DNA from: Pleurobrachia bachei
Taxonomy: Eukaryota > Ctenophora > Tentaculata > Cydippida > Pleurobrachiidae
Length of the DNA stretch: 22,802 nucleotides
Direction: 5' to 3'
NCBI GenBank assembly: GCA_000695325.1
Contig: AVPN01001397.1
Location: 1-22,802 of the forward strand
Below, piece by piece: positions 9,273 through 19,900 of this stretch (positions are counted from its first letter, which is position 1; the number at the start of each line of letters is the position of its first letter). Under the pieces are notes generated by a model. It was not told the origin of the DNA. It saw only the letters and a list, made by a program, of their open reading frames with translations, and did no database searches. A program made the position numbers and the translations under genes.

Positions 9273-10829
9273 ATGTTAGCCAAGTTATGCAAAGGATTCT
9301 TTTTATACGTGGGCCAGCATAGAACCAACATACACGCTACAAACTGTCTTTCAGGTAACCATTGTAGTTCTAACTCCCTGACCCGAATTATAGTTTACTT
9401 GTCCAAGTTGTCCTAGACCCTAATGTTATGAATTATGTAGGTACTATCTATGACCTATGTACTACCTACAAGTTATATATTCTATGTTGCAATCTACATA
9501 CAGTTCTGTGTTTCTTCTTGTTATATTTCCATTCCAATACCAGGTTGGACCTGTACGGGGAAGGTGCCGGATGAAGTGTTGGAGTGGATTCGACAGGGTA
9601 GACCTTACTCAGGTGAGTCTTACTTTGCTAGATTGTTGATAGAATCAAATAAAACGTTTTTTGAAACATAATTTTCATTAATTTTAGTCTTCAGATTATT
9701 CCTCTCCCCTTCCGCAGGTTACGAGTTAGAAGAGGAAGGACCAGATCTAATTCTCACCCTCCACCCCAACACCACTCTAACCCTCCAGAGAACCGATCTC
9801 CAGAAGGTCCTACCCGTCATTCTCACCGAGCTATCTCTCCGGGAACCCAAACGGGAACTAAACGGGAAACAGGAACTTAAACAGAAACGAAAGGAACAAA
9901 AAAGGAAGGAATTATTTGAGAAGAGCACATTGAAGAATGTTGCACTAAAAATAGCTTATTTTGGGTGGAAGTACAGTGGACTGGCTCGACAACTGAACAC
10001 CCCAGATACAATAGAAGAAATCCTGCTACAAGCCTGCGAGAAGTGTTGCTTGATTTACGAGGCTAAGGGCTACAGGATAACTCGATGTGGTAGAACTGAT
10101 AAAGGTGTCTCTGCATTCTCTCAAGTCATCTCTCTCTACCTGAGGTCTAAGGAGGGCGAGGACTATGATTATCCAGCTATGCTGAACACTGTCCTACCTT
10201 CTCATATCAGGATCCTAGGGTGGACCTATGTTGGACTGGAGTTTGATGCTCGATTCCAGGTTCTGTTCAGATCATACCGATACTTCTTTCCCCTTTGCAA
10301 CATGAATTTGGACGTCATGCGAGGTGCGTGTCAGCGGTTTTTGGGCACACACAACTTTAGAGGTTTCTGTAAGGCAGACAGGACACAGAAGGATCCTAAC
10401 TACATCCGTACTATCTCGTATATGGCTGTTGATTTAGTGACTGAAAACACTAAAAACCCAAAACTCTCAATCTACTCAATTACAATCCTTGGTCACGCCT
10501 TCCTATGGCATCAGATTAGAAACATGGTATCCATTCTGTTTCGAGTCGGACTCGGTTTAGACCCTCCTTCTCTTATCTCTAGTATGTTGGAACGAGGGGT
10601 GAAATACAATTACGGTATGGCATCTGAGATACCACTTGTATTGTTTGATTGTGAGTTTGAGAATGTAAAATGGAACAAAGCTGAGCTAGATTTGGGGAAG
10701 ATTTGGTTTGAAGCTGTGGTCCAGACTACGCTCATTGAGACATTAATGGGTGATGGTGATTTGAAATGTGTGGAGGGATTGTGTGATAAAAAGGGACAAA
10801 GTATCATGAGTAGACCTTATATTTCCTGA
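9273..10829 (+). CDS. PUS3: tRNA pseudouridine(38/39) synthase PUS3-like, copy A
   Basis: Exons 9273-9354, 9544-9612 and 9718-10829 join in phase 1 and give 420 residues. From about residue 122 the protein is a TruA-type pseudouridine synthase: NVALKIAYFGWKYSGLA, RCGRTDKGVSAFSQVISL with the catalytic Asp near 178, RSYRYFFP, GTHNFRGFCK, GHAFLWHQIRNM and PLVLFDCEFENVKW. The spacing and the last motif match PUS3/Deg1, which modifies U38/U39 in the anticodon arm of tRNAs. Before it lie a basic, KR-rich probable coiled coil (residues about 97-121) and an N-terminal section of about 95 residues that I do not recognise in PUS3. Its first 20 residues (MLAKLCKGFFLYVGQHR) could be a mitochondrial presequence. 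An acceptor-like AG ends at 9264, eight bases before the ATG. Differences from copy B are mostly synonymous, so this copy is likely functional. Confidence 0.9.
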
Positions 10830-11337
10830 GAGTTTTAGAGGTTTGAGACAGAATATGTGTGATTTGTGAGTGTCTTTTTTATTGGTCGTGGTTTTTACTT
10901 AACTTATTAACTTCTCTTAAAAAACGCCTATTCCTTTGCAGTTTGCTACTCATTTCCCGATTCCTAACCATACAGTACCACGTTGACTTGCTTGACCCTG
11001 TGTCACGGCGGCTTTGATCTGGGGGTGTGGGTCGGCGCCCGGGTTGTCGGTGTGTGAATATTTCCCTGCGCTCGAAAAAAATTTTCGGTTAGCGTACCCT
11101 TAAGTGTGTGTTAATTTATGAGAAGTTTTTCAGCAACCAATCAAGACGTGATCTTGGAATTTTGTTCGATATATTCAAGCACGAGCGACATTTTTGTTAA
11201 AATTTTATTCTTTTCTGTTAATTTCCAGTCGACCAAAACCAATGATTCATTATTTTTTATTGCATCCCCACAAAATAGTTAGTTAATTAATAAAATAGTT
11301 GATTAATTAACAAATCGACAATCACTGCTACAGGTTC
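10830..11337. other. PUS3 copy A 3' flank, short spacer and IMMP copy B 5' flank
   Basis: 10830-11003 is 3' flank shared with copy B, including TTTTATTGGTCGTGG and TTATTAACTTCTC. 11004-11099 is a GC-richer spacer found only here, at the junction of the two units. From 11100 unit B starts. No gene is seen. Confidence 0.5.
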
Positions 11338-11775
11338 ATGGTATCAACTAAAACCCTACTATGTTGTGGAACCTGTCTCACTGCCTCTCAACTGTACCTT
11401 GTATCCGGTAAATCCATGGCGCCATCAATCAACCACTCTCCTACCACCCACTCTCTCCTACTCCTCGACAGACTAACACCCCTTCTTGGTTTATACCAAC
11501 CCCACCACGGTGATATAGTGGTGTTTACTCGACCAGAGACTACTAGAAGTGTAGTGAAACGTGTAGCGGGGGTTGAGGGAGAGATAAAGGGAGGGGTGGT
11601 AGTGGGGAAGGGACAGTTCTGGGCACAGGGTGATAATAGGAGGTGTTCAGTTGATAGTTGTGATTATGGGCCCGTGCCAGTGAGATCTATATTAGCACGG
11701 TGCTGCCTGGTGATACCACTTCCTGTTACAGTGACGTCACGTGTGCAGTCTGTGTACCGGTATCTTGTCTCATGA
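11338..11775 (+). CDS. Mitochondrial inner membrane protease subunit, copy B (intact)
   Basis: This single 145-codon frame has the S26 family layout: hydrophobic N-terminus, SGKSMAP with catalytic Ser26, HHGDIVV, VVKRVAG.EGE with catalytic Lys74, KGQFWAQGDN and SVDSCDYGPVPVRS. The end, ILARCCLVIPLP, fits the short C-terminal strand seen in IMMP proteins, although the length is a little below the usual 160-175. The conserved glycines lost in copy A are present here, so this is the better candidate for the working gene. GDN and YGP are closer to IMMP1L wording, but I do not commit to a subunit. The ATG follows an acceptor-like CTACAG by four bases, as in copy A. There may be an upstream exon that I cannot see. 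Confidence 0.85.
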   Translation: MVSTKTLLCCGTCLTASQLYLVSGKSMAPSINHSPTTHSLLLLDRLTPLLGLYQPHHGDIVVFTRPETTRSVVKRVAGVEGEIKGGVVVGKGQFWAQGDNRRCSVDSCDYGPVPVRSILARCCLVIPLPVTVTSRVQSVYRYLVS

Positions 11776-12138
11776 AACCTAGAGGCCAGACCCCAAGGTG
11801 AGATGATGTTGAGCTTATTGAGGGGACCTGGATGAAAGTAATGTTGGAAATAATTTTATACGCTGAGCTGATTTGGGGACCTTTCCAGGATGAAAATAGT
11901 GTTGAAAATATTGTTATTATGTACAGAGTATTGTTCATTTTTATCTGTTTTTACTAATTACATACTGAACTCTGTGATTCCTACCCTGTTGGCGGAGCCC
12001 TATGAGATCTTTATGTTTTTATAAATTCTCAGTTTTAACTTTTTCACAATAAATTTCATTACATTACATCGTTTTCCCCCTACAACACATATATACATAT
12101 CTAACTGATATTACTCTCTCTCCTCCGTAGCACTAACT

Positions 12139-13616
12139 ATGTTAGCCAAATTATGCAAAGGGTTCTTTTTATATGTGGGCCAGCACAGAACCAATATACA
12201 CGCTACAAACTGTCTTTCAGGTAACTATTGTAGTTGGCTCTGTCAGAGCATTGACCTGACCCTATTCTCATTTCGATCGAAAAGCGAGAACGGTTGTCAC
12301 AATCTACAGTTCTGTGGTTCTTGTTGTTATATTTCCATTCCAATCAGGGTGGACCTGTACGGGGAAGGTGCCGGATGAAGTGTTGGAGTGGATACGACAG
12401 GGTAGACCTTACTCAGGTGAGTCTTCCCTCGCTAGATTATTGATGGAATCAAATAAATCGTTTTTTGAAATTTTAATTCTTCTCATTATCATTCCTCCCC
12501 GCAGGTTACGAGTTAGAAGAGGAAGGAACGGATCTAATTCTCACTCTCCACCCCAACACAACCCTAACCCTCCACAGAACCGATCTCCAGAAGGTCCTCC
12601 CCCTCATTCTCACCGAGCTATCTCTCCGGGAACCGAAACGGGAACTAAACGGGAAACAGGAGTTAAAACAGAAACGAAAGGAACAAAAAAGGAAGGAATT
12701 ATTTGAGAAGAGCACATTGAAGAATGTTGCACTAAAAATAGCATACTTTGGATGGAAGTATAGTGGACTAGCTCGACAACTGAACACCCCAGATACGATA
12801 GAAGAAATCCTGCTACAAGCCTGCGAGAAGTGTTGTTTGATTTATGAAGCTAAGGGGTACAGGATAACTCGATGTGGTAGGACTGATAAAGGTGTCTCAG
12901 CCTTCTCCCAAGTCATATCTCTCTACCTGAGGTCTAAGGAGGGCGATGATTATGATTATCCAGCTATGTTGAATACTGTCCTACCTTCTCATATCAGGAT
13001 ACTAGGGTGGACATATGTGGGGTTGGAGTTTGATGCTCGATTCCAGGTTCTGTTTAGGTCATATCGATACTTTTTTCCCCTTTGCAACATGGATTTGGAG
13101 GTCATGAGGGGTGCGTGTCAGAGGTTTTTGGGAACACACAACTTTAGAGGATTCTGTAAGGCAGACAGGACACAGAAAGATCCTAACTACATTCGGACCA
13201 TCTCGTATATGGCTGTTGATTTGGTAACTGAAAACACTAAAAACCCAAAACTATCAATATACTCGATAACAATCTTGGGTCACGCCTTCCTTTGGCATCA
13301 GATTAGAAACATGGTATCCATTCTGTTTCGAGTTGGACTCGGTCTCGACCCTCCTTCCCTTATCTCTAGTATGTTGGAACGAGGGGTGAAATACAATTAC
13401 GGTATGGCATCTGAGATACCACTTGTATTGTTTGATTGTGAGTTTGAGAATGTAAAATGGAACAAAGCTGAGCTAGATTTGGGGAAGATTTGGTTTGAAG
13501 CTGTGGTCCAGACTACACTCATTGAGACTCTTATGGGAGATGGTGATTTGAAATGTGTGGAAGGGTTGTGTGATAAAAAGGGGCAGAGTATCATGAGTAG
13601 ACCTTATATTTCCTGA
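12139..13616 (+). CDS. PUS3: tRNA pseudouridine(38/39) synthase PUS3-like, copy B
   Basis: Exons 12139-12220, 12348-12416 and 12505-13616 have the same lengths and phases as copy A and give 420 residues. All TruA-type motifs are present: RCGRTDKGVSAFSQV with the catalytic Asp near 178, YRYFFP, THNFRGFCK, FLWHQIRNM and FDCEFENVKW. Over the last 299 residues it differs from copy A at only three positions (E/D, N/D and D/E, all conservative). The first 147 nt of that part carry ten nucleotide changes, all synonymous. Both copies have therefore been kept under selection or homogenised. The unrecognised N-terminal section (WTCTGKVPDEVLEWIRQG and following) is conserved too, which argues that it is translated. 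The upstream gene is IMMP copy B, with a 363 bp gap that includes an AATAAA near 12049. An acceptor-like AG ends at 12130. Confidence 0.9.
12240..12302. mobile_element. MITE relative in PUS3 copy B intron 1
   Basis: CTGTCAGAGCATTGACCTGA followed by ATTCTC and GCGAGAA matches the reverse complement of the 2199-2275 element over most of its length. The far end is degraded and I see no clear target duplication. PUS3 copy A has unrelated intron sequence here, so insertion or loss postdates the gene duplication. Confidence 0.6.
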
Positions 13617-13786
13617 GAGTTTTAGAGATTGGGGACAGAAACTGTGTGATTTGTGAGTGTCTTTTTATTGGTCGTGGTTTTTACTTAACTTATTAACTTC
13701 TCTTAAAAATCGTATATTCCTTTGCTACTAAATTCCCGATTCCTAACGATGTCTGCAGTACCACGTTGCCTTTCTCGACCCTGTGT

Positions 13787-14944
13787 GACTGTGTACGTGG
13801 GTTAGGACATAACAAGTAGAGTGCCGTCAATTATGTGAAATATGCACAGCAGCAACATGTGTGTGTGAAATTGTGAGTGAACATGGTAAAAGACCAAAAC
13901 ATACAGTTTATGACATATACACTGGATATATTTCCTAGAAGGGCGACCGGCAAAGACTGTTATAAAAACTACCACTATCAGAACCACAGCTGTTGATGTC
14001 CCGTGGCAGAGTACACGATGTGATGTTGTTACGCGCACTGTCTCTCTTACTATTAAAATACACTTTGTGAGCAGTGGTAAAACGACCGCGCGAGCCCACT
14101 GTTTGGCATCGCGTGACACGAGGGGTCCTCGTGGATCTGGGCCGACCATCGTGTCGACCCGTACACGGCAGACCCCATGGCTCATTTTCAATCCACCGCT
14201 AGTGTTGGTATCGTCTTACAGATTCTACCATTCTAGGAACAATGTTTCAAGATCTTTTTCCACATAACAAGACGGCACTCTCAATGACCCCCATTATATT
14301 GTGTGAGGGGTGTAAAGGACAAAGCACCGTATGAGTAGGTGTGTTATACTTCTATTTGAGAGGGTGTGTGTGTTGCAAGAAAGTTTCTGAGTGTGCCCTC
14401 TCCAGAGATTAGATACGACACTCCCTAGAACACCCCTCCGACAATAAAACCAAACAAAGTAAAACACGATTGTTTTTAGAATTGCATTAACTTTAATGCT
14501 GTAACTCACACAGACACCATTATATATACATGTGCCCCTCTTGGCTGGACAGTGTTGAGAGGCCGTCCAAGGCGCCACAAAAACGCGGCCGGACAGACCT
14601 ACTGAGAGCGGGGTGTTGGCGGGCCGGTGTGTGCCGAACCACGCTCATCACTGATCCACACAGCCCCGTTCTGTCGGGGGCGGGTACACCCGATACGGGC
14701 CGTTACCCAGCCCGGTGTCCGGGAAGGGTAACGGACCCGCCTGGATGGATGTGTTAGATCCCGCCCACCAAACACCCAATGAAACAGAGAGTGTGGAGTC
14801 AGGAGAGGGGGGCGACCCTGCCAGGTCAGCGCCATGGGCCAGGCCAACACTGACAGGGATACACCGGATACACCCCACCAACTACCCCACAAGCAGTGAT
14901 AAGATGTTAACGTCCAGTATATTATATAGTTATATAAATACAGA
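13787..14944. other. Intergenic, partly GC-rich, no recognised gene
   Basis: 13787-14500 has mixed composition. A 129-codon minus frame (13802-14191) has no recognisable domain. 14540-14900 is clearly richer in GC, with frames open on both strands, and contains an inverted pair GGGCCGTTACCC / GGGTAACGGACCC near 14697-14740. The GC content alone explains the open frames. It could be a CpG-rich regulatory region or a degraded element. Confidence 0.4.
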
Positions 14945-15935
14945 TTGGGGTCCTTCATTTATTGTCAATTTTTCTCAATTTCTCGATCTAACTCAGATTT
15001 TTATCTATCTCACTAACTTTTTAAATCTCAAAAAGTATAATTTTACTCGCAGTCACTCAAATTCTCTTTCTCACTCAATAAATTTCTCTATCATTCACAG
15101 TGGTTCTAAGAAATGGCTAAATAGCCAGAAAAAGCACCATGGGAGGGATTTCATCAGAGCACCTAACAAATCAACAATCCTGGTGGGGAATGAGAAGTGC
15201 TCGGGCCCTGACAAAATGGAGGGGGAGCTGGGGACAAATACATACTGGGGAAGCCGTTATGGCCTCCAACCCATTCTCGCACTGGGGCAGTGCAATACTA
15301 TATATACGGGGAAAATAATTAAGGGTAAACAGTTTTGTATCACTCTCTCTCTCTCACTCTCATTATATTATATCTCTCTTTCATGTTTTGTAGATTGTAC
15401 TGCAGTAGCACACCGTTGTATATCTCTTTCTCTATTCGTTCGCTTGGTGTAGATATCACATACGTATCAGCTGGTACAGCTATGCCCTGAGAGAGAGGGG
15501 AGAATTTGTTACATTAACTAGAGAGAGAAGAGAGAGAAGGGAGGAGGTGTTAGAAGAGGGGTGTGAGAGAGAACAAGTTCACAATACTGTTTGAAAATAT
15601 AAACACTTGAAACCCCTAAGATTGTAATTGAATGAAAGACCACTACTGGTAAAGAAATCGAGAATCCGGTTATACCTGATCAGTCACCCCTTATAAGCGT
15701 TTGAATGTGCGATTCCTCAATGAAACGCTGGTAAGCTCCTTCCTTCATCAGACCGTATACAACTCGTTGGGCCTCATCGAATATCTCCAATCCGGGGTCG
15801 TCCAGACAGTCTTTAATGGCACCCTTCAGCCGGTTGTTCACGTTGATCTGACGGTGAAGGGGGTGGGTGTGAGAGAAGTGTTAGAGAAGTGAGGGGGTGT
15901 GTGAGGGGTGAGACTTAGAGGGGTGAGAGCCTCTC
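14945..15935 (-). repeat. Tandem duplication unit A: RGS last exon and 3' flank
   Basis: The unit begins TTGGGGTCCTTCATTTATTG and ends GAGAGCCTCTC. It abuts unit B (15936-16907) without a spacer. The two copies are almost identical apart from small indels in the CT-rich stretches. TTTATT (AATAAA on the minus strand) occurs near the far end of each unit and could serve as the poly(A) signal of the RGS transcript. Confidence 0.9.
15680..15847 (-). CDS. Extra copy of the RGS terminal coding exon
   Basis: This 168 nt exon, including the stop, is identical in sequence to 16652-16819 and encodes [13 protein letters not shown] through LIRGD. The acceptor is kept (CCGTCAG, with one change in the upstream pyrimidine tract). 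It could be used as an alternative last exon that gives the same protein with a different 3' UTR, or never be reached because the first copy ends the transcript. Confidence 0.75.
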   Translation of the reverse strand: MNVNNRLKGAIKDCLDDPGLEIFDEAQRVVYGLMKEGAYQRFIEESHIQTLIRGD

Positions 15936-16907
15936 TTGGGGTCCTTCATTTATTGTCAATTTTTCTCAATTTCTCGATCTAACTCTTTTCTCTCTCACTA
16001 ACTTTTTAAATCTCAAAAGTAATTTACTCGCAGTCACTCAAATTATCTCACTCAATAAATTTTCTCTATCATTCACAGTGGTTCTAATAAATGGCTAAAT
16101 AGCCAGAAAAGTCACCATGGGGGAGGGATCTCGTCAGGGCACCTCACAGATCAACAATCCTGGTGGGGAAAGAGAAGTGCTCGGGCCCCGACAAAATGGA
16201 GGGGAGCTGGGGACAAATACATACTGGAGAAGCCGTTATGGCCTCCAACCCATTCTCGCACTGGGGCAGTGCGATGATATATATATACGGGGAAAATAAT
16301 TAAGGGTAAACAGTTTTGTATCACTCTCTCTCTCATTATATATATCTCTCTTTCATGTTTTGTAGATTGTACTGCAGTAGCACACCGTTGTATATCTCTT
16401 TCTCTATTCGTTCGCTTGGTGTAGATATCACATACGTATCAGCTGGTACAGCTATGCCCTGAGAGAGAGGGGAGAATTTGTTACATTAACTAGAGAGAGA
16501 AGAGAGAGAAGGGAGGAGGTGTTAGAAGAGGGGTGTGAGAGAGAACAAGTTCACAATACTGTTTGAAAATATAAACACTTGAAACCCCTAAGATTGTAAT
16601 TGAATGAAAGACCACTACTGGTAAAGAAATCGAGAATCCGGTTATACCTGATCAGTCACCCCTTATAAGCGTTTGAATGTGCGATTCCTCAATGAAACGC
16701 TGGTAAGCTCCTTCCTTCATCAGACCGTATACAACTCGTTGGGCCTCATCGAATATCTCCAATCCGGGGTCGTCCAGACAGTCTTTAATGGCACCCTTCA
16801 GCCGGTTGTTCACGTTGATCTGACGGTAAAGGGGGTGGGTGTGAGAGGCTTGTTAGAGAAGTGAGGGGGTGTGTGAGGGGTGAGACTTAGAGGGGTGAGA
16901 GCCTCTC
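15936..16907 (-). repeat. Tandem duplication unit B: RGS last exon and 3' flank
   Basis: Second copy of 14945-15935, directly adjacent and nearest to the rest of the RGS gene. It contains the exon that the RGS transcript would meet first, followed by the same CT-rich 3' flank. Confidence 0.9.
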
Positions 16908-19900
16908 ACTGAGAGGGCGGTGAGTGGTGTAGATGAATATATATTATAGTTTACCAAGTTTTCAGCGCTGTCTCGGAGATATTGTTCGTGTATTTGTCTG
17001 ACATCTTTTTTTAATCGCTCTCCCGACGGGTTGTTCTTCTTCAGTTCTTTCACGGAATTCCAAAAGTCCAAATTCTCGGAAGCGTACTCATTTTGAAGGA
17101 ACTTGTGGAAGAATGCTCGGCCCTCTGAGAAATAGAGATGCGGGTTAAGTTTAGTAAATCTTTGAAACCTACACTGAGCTGAGTAGGTAGATACCACAAA
17201 CTAAGGAGCAGAAGAAACTCCGCCTAGTAAATTAGAGTATAACGATGGTTGTCACATCAGAAAAGAGCCATGTTGAACAATCTGGTGAACAATAACTTAC
17301 TAGGATCGCTCAACACGTTTTCAATGCTCTCCTGCCACTTTCTAGCTTGTTGAGGTGTGGGCCTGGAGGGAGGGAGGGGACTGTTAGATCTACATCTGCA
17401 ATATTATCATCTCATCATTAGCAGCCACAGACACACAATGCTACAAAAAGAGGCTATTACAGCTGCTAGAGGTAGAATACATGGCTGAAGTATTTGGTGT
17501 GTGTGATATTGACATGCAGCGATATTTCATCCTGTCAAATCACTAAAATTCTGATTTTATTGATTTTCTACTTGTTCTATAAGTATAACAATTAGACAAA
17601 AAGAGAAACCCAAAAAACATTGATCCAATGATTGAACTAGCTAGAGGGGATCAATATTGAAAGGAAGAACAAGATTCGCAACTCACCGAGAGTGACCGCA
17701 TGGTATCCTAAAAATAAATCGTAGTTTCTAAATGTGTTCATTTCCATTCATATTCACACAATACATAATTATTATTCTGTAAAATTTACAAATTTGGTTT
17801 TACTTGAAATGACAATTTTATGTACTGCTGCAGAAAGAAAATTTACCAAAATTGGAGGGTTCTCAAAAAACAGTCTATCATGTATTCCATGACTTCCCAT
17901 GATTCCTCTAGCTACGTGATCACAGCTGGGTAACAAAGGCCTATTCTAACTCATTTTAACATAACTAAGACGACAGATATAAAATGGATCGTGGAAATCG
18001 TGAACGCTGGGTGTATCGAACATGATCCATTCAAATTTTATTTTGAGTAGGCCAGACCAAGTAGGAAAATGTTGAAAAGTAGGAGGGACATTAATCGCTA
18101 CACTGACACGCCCGAGACAATTTTGTAATCTTTTTAAATCAACCGAAAAAGTCAGTTCAAAGTATTCTGAATTTAATACATATTCTGAATTCAATAGCAG
18201 TCAACTTGTTATGAAAATTAGGACTTCTTTTTAATTTTTCAAAACGTCCTACTGCTTTAATATCTGCGAAACACACTCATCAGCCGGCAAGAGACAAAAA
18301 GAGAATGATATAGCGTCATGTGAGGGGATTTAGAGTGGGGGGACTGGGTAGCGACAATATAGCGGGGTCTAGCAGGGGGCAGGTAACTTTGCGGCGTGAT
18401 AGTGTTCGGGAAACGAATGGCAGATGCAGTAAGAATAGCTCGACAGTTGCCGTTTCATGCACACTAATTGGAACTCAGAAACTCTCTCTTTTTCTCTTTC
18501 TCTCTCTATCATTATCTCTCACTCTCTCTCACTCTCTCTATCTCTCAAACAAATGGGCGTTACACACGAATGCTCATGGCGGTTTGCAGATGGGGGACTA
18601 AATGGCGGCGGGGCGCTGAACTTACGATGATTTTAGATTGTCATCATTAAAGAAAGATCTGTAAAAAAGTGGGGTTGAGCGGACGGTTTTTAGTTTTAAA
18701 ATTGAGGGATTGGGGAAAAGCTCTTAGGGGGGGTCATTAATTCGGTGAACTGTGAGAGGTTACCGAGAGGATGAAAAAAGGAGAAATTATATTTATTTTA
18801 GATAGAATGAGACTGTTTCAAGAGGAATAATAATTGAATGGCCATTGAGTTGAAAAGTTGAATGTCAGTCGTGTCGCGTCATTTTGTAAGTTACATGTAA
18901 CACTTTGATATCTGTCAAAGGCGAGACAGTAGATCGATATTCGATGTTTTCTTTTTCTTGGTCATTTCTGACACGACAGCCTTACAAACGCACAAATTAT
19001 CCTTCTCTCTCTTACTCTCTCTCTCTCTCACTCATTCTATGACGTCACTCAGCTGTCACCACTCACCACGGCCCGCGATGTGAACTGTGTTAGAGCCTTT
19101 CTAGACGAGACAAAATCTCGTATGAGGCAGTTATAACTGGCATTTATAACTGCCTCCTATAGTAGGTAGATACTCGTCTAGAACGACATTTCTACTCTAA
19201 CCGCCGGTTAGAGTTTGAACCATTACCGGCTACTATAACTGGCAGTTATAACTGCCTCCTATTAATTATTAATAGGAGGCAGTTATAACCTACTATTATA
19301 GTAGGTAGATACTCGTCTAGAAAGGAAAAGGGCCCTCGTATGAGGCAGTTATAACTGCTATTGCACGTGATCGCTGTCATGTGTAAACAAAATATGATAC
19401 GGGGAAACCTTGAATTCACACGATCACATTCATTAGCAGTTATACCTGCCTCATACGGCCTTTCTAGACGATACTCGTATGAGGCAGTTATAGTAGACGG
19501 TAAGAGTGGCCAGTTACTCGTTTAGAATGGTTTTACCTACCTACTATAGTTATAACTGCCTCCTATAGGAGATTTTGTCTCGTTTAGAATAGCTCTTAGG
19601 TCTGGGCGTATGTTTTGTCACTGTCTCAGGGGTTGGGTGAGAGAGAATGAAAAATAAAGGGAGACTGAGTGTGAAAGAGGGAAACTGCTCAGCCAGAAAA
19701 CAACTGGAGTTATAAACTCAAGACCGATTTGAAATAGAAGATTAAAAAGATAAATTTCAGTCGGTCAGAATTAATCACTGCGTGGGGCCAGGCAAGTGCT
19801 CAGTCAGAAGAGTGCTGTTTGGAGCATTACGGATCACAGAGATCACAGGGATCACAGAATACAGTATCTATATCACAGAAGACAGTTTTACTGAGATCAC

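Larger units (their letters stand above)
8360..11003 (+). repeat. Tandem duplication unit A: IMMP-like gene plus PUS3
   Basis: The unit begins TTAAGTGTGTGTTAATTT and ends near CGACCCTGTGT-like sequence, and is matched by 11100-13786. It carries both genes with their own flanks. Introns and intergenic parts have diverged much more than the exons, so this duplication looks older than the TMEM106 and RGS ones. Confidence 0.9.
11100..13786 (+). repeat. Tandem duplication unit B: IMMP-like gene plus PUS3
   Basis: Second copy of 8360-11003 in the same orientation and gene order, about 2.7-2.9 kb downstream. The first PUS3 intron differs: this copy carries a MITE-like sequence at 12240 that copy A lacks. 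Confidence 0.9.

Noticed and set aside
13802-14191. 129-codon minus-strand open frame
   Set aside because: No domain, no supporting splice structure and no conservation that can be seen here. Length alone is not enough.
14715-15452. 245-codon plus-strand open frame
   Set aside because: It runs from the GC-rich island into the RGS duplication unit, and the second copy of that unit does not keep the frame. It ends in CT repeats.
15701-16864. Two similar plus-strand frames starting [11 protein letters not shown]
   Set aside because: They are antisense to the duplicated RGS exon, whose minus-strand translation is a clear RGS C-terminal half.
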